Of a stretch of DNA of 8,725 bases, positions 4,868 through 8,725 are shown in pieces. Origin of the DNA: Candidatus Vogelbacteria bacterium (lineage in GTDB: Bacteria > Patescibacteriota > Minisyncoccia > Phycocordibacterales > XYD1-FULL-46-19). The stretch covers positions 1 through 8,725 of the forward strand of contig DSBD01000030.1 of the NCBI GenBank assembly GCA_011049365.1. The letters run 5' to 3'. Numbering within the stretch: position 1 is the first letter of the stretch; every line of letters begins with the position of its first letter. The position numbers and the translations under genes are program-made. The notes beneath the pieces are model-generated. The model did no database searches, was not told the DNA's origin, and saw only the letters and a list, made by a program, of their open reading frames with translations.

Positions 4868-6555
4868 TTTTAATATTTTCAATTATATTACCAATCTTTA
4901 TACTTACTACCACCGGAGCCGAAGCGGCAACTTTACAATTCTCCCCCGCCAGTGGTAATTATAATACTGGAGCAACTTTTTCAGTTGGTATTTTAGTTTC
5001 CAGCCCCACTCAGGCGATGAATGCCGCTTCTGGAGCTATTTCTTTTCCAACTGATAAATTAGAAGTTGTTTCTATTTCTAAGGCTGGTTCAATTTTTAAT
5101 CTCTGGGTTCAAGAGCCAACATTCTCAAACACGGCTGGAACAATAAATTTTGAGGGAATTATTTTCACCCCCGGTTTTACCGGTAATAATGGTAGATTGT
5201 TGACTATAAACTTCCGAACTAAAAGCCCCGGTATTGCCACACTTAGAATGATATCCGGTTCAGTACTGGCTAATGATGGTCAAGGTACCAATATTTTAAC
5301 TGCAATGAGTAACGCCTCTTTTAATATTGTTCCACTTGAGAGAATAGAACCCGAAGAAACTCCGGTTTCATCAGTCACTTCTTTAAAAATTGATATCAAC
5401 TCCCCCACTCACCCCAATCCGGAAAAGTGGTATTCTTCAAATAAAGTTATCTTTAACTGGCAATTAGCTAGCGATATAACAAGCATTAGAACACTTTTGA
5501 GTAGGAGTGCCGAGGCTGTTCCGAGCGTCACTTATACCCCGCCAATTAGTTCAAAAGAATTAGAGAATATAGCTGATGGAATTTGGTATTTTGCTCTTCG
5601 GGGGCAAAATGATGCCGGCTGGGGAGAGATCAGCCGTTTCAAGATTCAAATAGATACCGCCAAACCGCAAGAGTTGATCATTAAGGAAATAGAAAGAGAA
5701 GATTTGACTGATCCGAGGGTAAAATTTGTTTTTGAGGCCAAAGATAAAACTTCAGGTATTAGCCATTATGAAGTGAAAATTAATGACAGCAAATGGCAAA
5801 GATTAAAAGAAGGACAAAGTGAATATGAAAATATCTTTTCACCCGGACGAAAAAAAATAACTGTTAGCGTCTTTGACAAGGCCGGAAATTATTTAGAAAA
5901 CTCTAGAGAATTTATGGTTCGGCCACTAGAAACTCCAATTATTACCGATTGGCCAGACAGATTATTAACTAATGAACAATTAGTTGTCGAAGGAATAACT
6001 AGATACAAAAATAGTGATATTGTCATAGAGCTACAAAGAGAAGGACGCAACGCCAGAAGTTTTACTATCAAAAGTGATAATAATGGTAATTTTACTTTCC
6101 AGAGTGAGGAGAGATTAGGTCCGGGAATATATGAACTTTGGGCTAAGGTAGTAGATTCCAGAGAAGCTATGAGTTTATCGACTGATAAAATAACTATTAG
6201 TGTTAAAAATCCATCAATCTTTAGCTTAGAGCCATGGGTAAAAAATCTATTATTCAAAGGAATAATACCTATCTTAATCTTGCTAGCTATAATTTGGATA
6301 ATTACAAAATATATCCGCTATAAATTATTAGTACCGAAAATAAAAATAAAAAAAGAGGTAGAGGAAGCTGAAGATGCTCTTAAAAAAGCTTTTGTTTTAC
6401 TTAAAAAAGAAATAGATAAAAATTTCAAGAAAATAAAAAAGAAAAAAGATATTACTAAAAAGGATTTAGAAATATTAGAACAGATTAAAAGAGATTTGGA
6501 AGATTCTGAAAAATTTATTGAGAAAGAAATAAAGGATATTGAAAAAGAAATCTAA
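4834..6555 (+). CDS. Membrane-anchored cohesin protein with coiled-coil tail (second)
   Basis: The protein has 573 residues from ATG 4834, which lies inside the previous gene (34-nt overlap, different frame). This start gives a good signal peptide (MFKKIFSSKK, hydrophobic core, GAEA at 28-31). Residues 33-167 are cohesin-like ('LQFSPASGNYNTGATFSVGI', 'MNAASGAISFPTDKLEVVSI', 'INFEGIIFTPGFTGNNGRLL', 'GSVLANDGQGTNIL'). Three Ig-like regions follow (about 184-280, 281-364, 365-457), the second with 'DKTSGISHYEVKIN' and 'VFDKAGNY'. A transmembrane helix at about 474-492 leads into a 74-residue tail (500-573) very rich in Lys and Glu with heptad-like spacing, so a coiled coil, expected in the cytoplasm. 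The long stalk would hold the cohesin well above the membrane, and the tail could bind an inner partner, which is not visible here. Confidence 0.87.
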   Translation: MFKKIFSSKKIILIFSIILPIFILTTTGAEAATLQFSPASGNYNTGATFSVGILVSSPTQAMNAASGAISFPTDKLEVVSISKAGSIFNLWVQEPTFSNTAGTINFEGIIFTPGFTGNNGRLLTINFRTKSPGIATLRMISGSVLANDGQGTNILTAMSNASFNIVPLERIEPEETPVSSVTSLKIDINSPTHPNPEKWYSSNKVIFNWQLASDITSIRTLLSRSAEAVPSVTYTPPISSKELENIADGIWYFALRGQNDAGWGEISRFKIQIDTAKPQELIIKEIEREDLTDPRVKFVFEAKDKTSGISHYEVKINDSKWQRLKEGQSEYENIFSPGRKKITVSVFDKAGNYLENSREFMVRPLETPIITDWPDRLLTNEQLVVEGITRYKNSDIVIELQREGRNARSFTIKSDNNGNFTFQSEERLGPGIYELWAKVVDSREAMSLSTDKITISVKNPSIFSLEPWVKNLLFKGIIPILILLAIIWIITKYIRYKLLVPKIKIKKEVEEAEDALKKAFVLLKKEIDKNFKKIKKKKDITKKDLEILEQIKRDLEDSEKFIEKEIKDIEKEI

Positions 6556-6611
6556 TTCTCAAACAAGACTTGCTATATTTTAAAATATTTTATTGGCGAC
6601 GTAGAGCGAAC

Positions 6612-6639
6612 AAAATACAAAAACTTATTTTTGTATTTT
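6612..6639. repeat. Perfect 12-bp AT-rich hairpin
   Basis: AAAATACAAAAA (6612-6623) and TTTTTGTATTTT (6628-6639) are perfect complements around a CTTA loop. It is symmetric enough to act for both convergent genes, but the stem is weak and lies well beyond the cysS stop. Confidence 0.7.
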
Positions 6640-6654
6640 TGAGCCGAGGAGCTA

Positions 6655-6690
6655 ATATAGTCCCTCGGGGCTCGCCCCGAGGGACTATAT
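6655..6690. repeat. Perfect 16-bp stem-loop
   Basis: ATAGTCCCTCGGGG-type arms (6655-6670 and 6675-6690) pair without mismatch around a 4-nt CTCG loop. There is no T tract on either side, so it is not a typical intrinsic terminator; it looks more like a dispersed palindromic element or a transcript-stabilising hairpin. Confidence 0.85.
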
Positions 6691-6762
6691 AGTATTAAAG
6701 TAGAGCTTCGGTTCGATTTAGAGCATTTGAACAAAGACGCAACCGGCTGCCTAACGGTCCAG

Positions 6763-8265
6763 CTAATAGTGCCCGCTACCTTCTGGTGACGGGCATATTT
6801 TTTTATCATCTATTTTTTGCAAAACTATTCCCTCTTTTAAATCTTTTATCGCTATTCCTCGCTTCTCAAACTGAAACCTTATTTCATCCGCTTTAACATA
6901 ATCTTTATCCCGGCGTGCTTTTTGCCTATCTTTTAATAATTTCTTAAACTCTGAATTGTTAGCTATCTTCCTTATATCTTCAGTATATTCTTCATAAAAG
7001 ATATTTATAAATCCAAAAACTTCATCAACTTCATCAATAAATTTTTTGACCCTTGTAGCTTCTGATTTTGATAATAGATGATTAATTTTATTTATCTTAT
7101 CTATAAAAATAAAAACAGTTGCTAAAGCTTTAACAGTATTTAAATCATTGGCTAAATTATTTATAAATTCTTCTTTAGTCTCTCTTAAAATTTCATCTAT
7201 TTGGCCATAATCTTTTTTCGATCGATAATAATAAAATTCTAGACCAGCTAAAAATTCATTGAAGCGCCTGATGATACCTTCGGCTTTTTCTTTATCCTTA
7301 AAACTAAAATTAAAAGTCTTACGATAATGAGTTCCTAAAAATAATACTCTTAAATATAGAGGATTAAAATTATTTTTCTCTAAGTCGGGCAAGGTATAAA
7401 AATTATTCAAAGATTTGGACATTTTTTGCCCATCAACTTTAAGAAAAGCATTGTGAAGCCAATAATTGGCTGGAATTTTACCGGTTAGAGCTTTAGATTG
7501 AGCTATTTCATTGGTATGGTGAGGAAAAACTAAATCTTCACCACCTAAATGCAAGTCAAAATTATCACCTAAATATTTACGCGACATCACCGAACATTCA
7601 ATATGCCAACCTGGGCGACCTTTGCCTAATTTTGTTTGCCAAAAAACCTTACCATCTTCTGGTTTCCAAGCTTTCCAAAGAACGAAATCATTCAATTCTT
7701 CTTTAGAATATTCATCACTTAAATTAAGTCGGCGATCGGCATTAATCTTTAGATTACTTTTTTTAATATTAGCCAATTCTCCATAATCTTTGTCTTTTTT
7801 TAAACTAAAATAAATTGAACCATCGGTCCCTTGATAAGCAAAACCTTTCTTCTTTAATTCATTTATAAAATCAACCATTTCTTCTATATTGTCGGTGGCT
7901 CGACAAATTATTTTCGGTTTTTTTATATTCAATTTTTCTAAGTCGGAAAAGAAAACTTTAGTGTATTCACCGGTAAAAACTTTTAAAGATTTACCGGCCT
8001 TTTGACTATCACGAATAGTTTTATCATCAATGTCGGTAATATTCATAACCAAATTAACCTTAAAATTAGAAGCAGAGAAAAAACGACGAATTATATCCAT
8101 TAGAAAATAGGAGCGGAAATTTCCGATATGAGCATAATTATAGACCGTCGGCCCACAAGTATAAATACTTACTTCCTTCGGCTTGTTAGTTTTAAAAATT
8201 TCTACTTGCCGACTCAAGGTATTAAAGAATCTAATTTCAATCAATGAATTTTCTTTTTTCTTCAT
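6763..8265 (-). CDS. cysS: Cysteine--tRNA ligase (CysRS)
   Basis: This cytoplasmic class I synthetase charges tRNA-Cys with cysteine using ATP. Numbering from the ATG at 8265 gives 500 residues. The class I HIGH motif appears as HIGN (46-49) within GPTVYNYAHIGNFRSY, and KMSKS is intact at 281-285. The zinc ligands expected in the family are all present: C37, C224 (in GWHIEC), H249 and E253, with the 25- and 4-residue spacing of the E. coli enzyme. A helical anticodon-binding region follows (about 330-500). A frame extension to TTG at 8274 would add three residues; ATG is preferred. The C-terminus carries a short extra tail (KKICPSPEGSGHY) partly encoded by the opposite-strand terminator hairpin. 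The gene lies 16 nt downstream of tRNA-Arg and is probably transcribed with it. No Shine-Dalgarno motif precedes it. Confidence 0.97.
   Translation of the reverse strand: MKKKENSLIEIRFFNTLSRQVEIFKTNKPKEVSIYTCGPTVYNYAHIGNFRSYFLMDIIRRFFSASNFKVNLVMNITDIDDKTIRDSQKAGKSLKVFTGEYTKVFFSDLEKLNIKKPKIICRATDNIEEMVDFINELKKKGFAYQGTDGSIYFSLKKDKDYGELANIKKSNLKINADRRLNLSDEYSKEELNDFVLWKAWKPEDGKVFWQTKLGKGRPGWHIECSVMSRKYLGDNFDLHLGGEDLVFPHHTNEIAQSKALTGKIPANYWLHNAFLKVDGQKMSKSLNNFYTLPDLEKNNFNPLYLRVLFLGTHYRKTFNFSFKDKEKAEGIIRRFNEFLAGLEFYYYRSKKDYGQIDEILRETKEEFINNLANDLNTVKALATVFIFIDKINKINHLLSKSEATRVKKFIDEVDEVFGFINIFYEEYTEDIRKIANNSEFKKLLKDRQKARRDKDYVKADEIRFQFEKRGIAIKDLKEGIVLQKIDDKKICPSPEGSGHY
6771..6804 (+). terminator. 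Plus-strand intrinsic terminator inside the cysS 3' end
   Basis: GCCCG (6771-6775) pairs with CGGGC (6790-6794). After one mismatch, TACC (6777-6780) pairs with GGTG (6785-6788), leaving a TTCT loop. ATA and seven T residues (6798-6804) follow. It would end transcripts from the cohesin operon, and it overlaps the last codons of cysS on the other strand. Its tail resembles that of the terminator at 382-416. Confidence 0.8.
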
Positions 8266-8281
8266 AAAAGACAATTACTTG

Positions 8282-8353
8282 TCCCCTTGCGAGGAATCGA
8301 ACCTCGATTTAGGGATTAGAAGTCCCTCGTTCTATCCTTTGAACTACAAGGGG
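8282..8353 (-). tRNA. tRNA-Arg(UCU)
   Basis: Read on the minus strand it folds as a full cloverleaf of 72 nt: acceptor CCCCTTG / CAAGGGG, D stem GTTC / GAAC, anticodon stem AGGGA / TCCCT with loop CTTCTAA (anticodon TCT, reading AGA), T stem CGAGG / CCTCG with loop TTCGATT, and discriminator A. The 3' CCA is not encoded (CAA follows), so a CCA-adding enzyme is needed. AGA is an expected major arginine codon in an AT-rich genome. Confidence 0.97.
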
Positions 8354-8362
8354 TACGAATAG

Positions 8363-8391
8363 AGTTTAGCAGATATAACGTTTAACGACAA
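8363..8391 (-). promoter_or_regulatory. Promoter of tRNA-Arg and probably cysS
   Basis: On the minus strand, TTGTCG (8391-8386) and TAAACT (8368-8363) are spaced exactly 17 nt. TGC directly before the -10 box makes it an extended -10. The predicted start (about 8356) is a few nucleotides before the tRNA 5' end, as expected for a tRNA gene. Confidence 0.7.
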
Positions 8392-8412
8392 GATTAAAAA
8401 ATATCCTCTATC

Positions 8413-8643
8413 CTATAGACCAAGATCAGTTAGCTCGTCAAATAGGACGAGAATATCTGCTTCTTGGACACTTTCTTTGGCTAAATAATCTGATGAAATA
8501 TAGAAATAAAGATAAAAATGAAAAACACAACCGACGACAAGAAGGATGGAGCTGAAAATAAAAATTTTCAACCAAGCTTTAAATGGTTGAGGATTAAAAT
8601 TATTATCTGCTCTAAATAGGGAATGTAAAAAATTAATTTTCAT
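8413..8643 (-). CDS. Small single-pass membrane protein, unknown function
   Basis: The protein has 76 residues. A polar N-terminal part (1-22, with NNFNPQPFKAW) is followed by one long hydrophobic segment (about 24-50, aromatic toward its end) and an acidic C-terminal part ending ELTDLGL. I do not recognise the family. The ATG lies only 2 nt after the stop codon of the partial gene upstream on the same strand, so the two are probably cotranscribed and may act together. It is separated from tRNA-Arg by about 60 nt containing the tRNA promoter. That it is real is supported by the tight spacing, the membrane-protein composition and the absence of any competing frame. Confidence 0.65.
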   Translation of the reverse strand: MKINFLHSLFRADNNFNPQPFKAWLKIFIFSSILLVVGCVFHFYLYFYISSDYLAKESVQEADILVLFDELTDLGL

Positions 8644-8645
8644 AT

Positions 8646-8725
8646 TTATCTAAAACTTAAAACGCTTAATTCTGCTAAAACCAGCCAATCTAAATTATCT
8701 ATTTTTCTAAGATTAAAACTATCAA
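8646..8725 (-). CDS. C-terminal end of a gene cut by the window edge
   Basis: The frame enters from the right edge and is open for 25 codons before TAA at 8648-8646. It ends with the residues NLDWLVLAELSVLSFR. The other two minus-strand frames contain stops in the same stretch. The 2-nt gap to the next gene supports a real operon member. The fragment is too short to assign a family. Confidence 0.5.
   Translation of the reverse strand, partial: DSFNLRKIDNLDWLVLAELSVLSFR

Larger units (their letters stand above)
6556..6762. other. Convergent intergenic region rich in inverted repeats
   Basis: This lies between the 3' ends of the second cohesin gene (plus) and cysS (minus). It holds the palindrome ATATTTTAAAATAT (6575-6588), an AT-only hairpin (6612-6639), a 16-bp GC-containing hairpin (6655-6690) and the short pairing ACCG/CGGT (6742-6745, 6755-6758). 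TGCTATATT at 6571-6579 looks like an extended -10 box, so a plus-strand RNA of roughly 220 nt ending at the 6771-6804 terminator is conceivable but unproven. No convincing protein gene is seen on either strand. Confidence 0.6.

Noticed and set aside
6706..6732. tRNA-like GGTTCGATTT on the plus strand
   Set aside because: There is no complementary stem after the loop and no cloverleaf can be drawn.
6573..6809. Minus-strand frame of 78 codons across the intergenic hairpins
   Set aside because: It overlaps the cysS end in another frame and runs straight through three inverted repeats; its peptide has no domain character.
8266..8274. TTG start for cysS at 8274
   Set aside because: It adds only three residues; the ATG at 8265 gives a normal MKKK start.

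Overview
The window looks like chromosome from a member of the Candidate Phyla Radiation (Patescibacteria), most likely Parcubacteria-like. This is judged from the AT-rich, Lys/Ile/Asn-rich coding sequence, the lack of Shine-Dalgarno motifs before any gene, and a set of small secreted or membrane-anchored surface proteins of a style common in that group. No database search was possible, so the lineage is an inference. The genetic code is standard: all complete genes end in TAA or TAG, and the genes have no in-frame TGA.

Positions 1-475 hold no convincing protein gene. An exact 85-bp direct repeat (1-85 and 191-275) has a 190-bp period and flanks a GC-rich hairpin segment. Next comes a possible small RNA (about 317-416) with its own promoter-like boxes and a strong intrinsic terminator, then a promoter that sits almost directly on the first start codon.

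Positions 476-6555 form a plus-strand surface-protein locus of six genes. (1) A secreted glycine-rich protein ends in a beta-rich domain that I call 'YGIM' after its motif. (2) A small secreted protein consists of little more than that same domain. (3) A membrane-anchored protein resembles the DUF916/WxL-interacting family. (4) A secreted protein carries a six-cysteine module, beta-sandwich regions and a C-terminal dockerin. (5, 6) Two proteins each have a signal peptide, an N-terminal cohesin-like domain, Ig-like domains and one transmembrane segment; the second also has a charged coiled-coil tail predicted to be cytoplasmic. Genes 2-6 are separated by 12, 8 and 7 nt, and the last pair overlaps by 34 nt, so they are probably one operon. 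The natural reading is a cell-surface assembly: the dockerin protein would be held by one or both cohesin anchors, and the YGIM-domain proteins may be held by the DUF916-like anchor.

Positions 6556-6762 are a convergent intergenic region with several strong inverted repeats. A plus-strand terminator hairpin (6771-6804) lies inside the last codons of cysS.

Positions 6763-8725 are on the minus strand: cysS (cysteinyl-tRNA synthetase), a tRNA-Arg(UCU) 16 nt upstream of it with a good promoter, a small single-pass membrane protein, and the C-terminal end of a further gene cut by the window edge.
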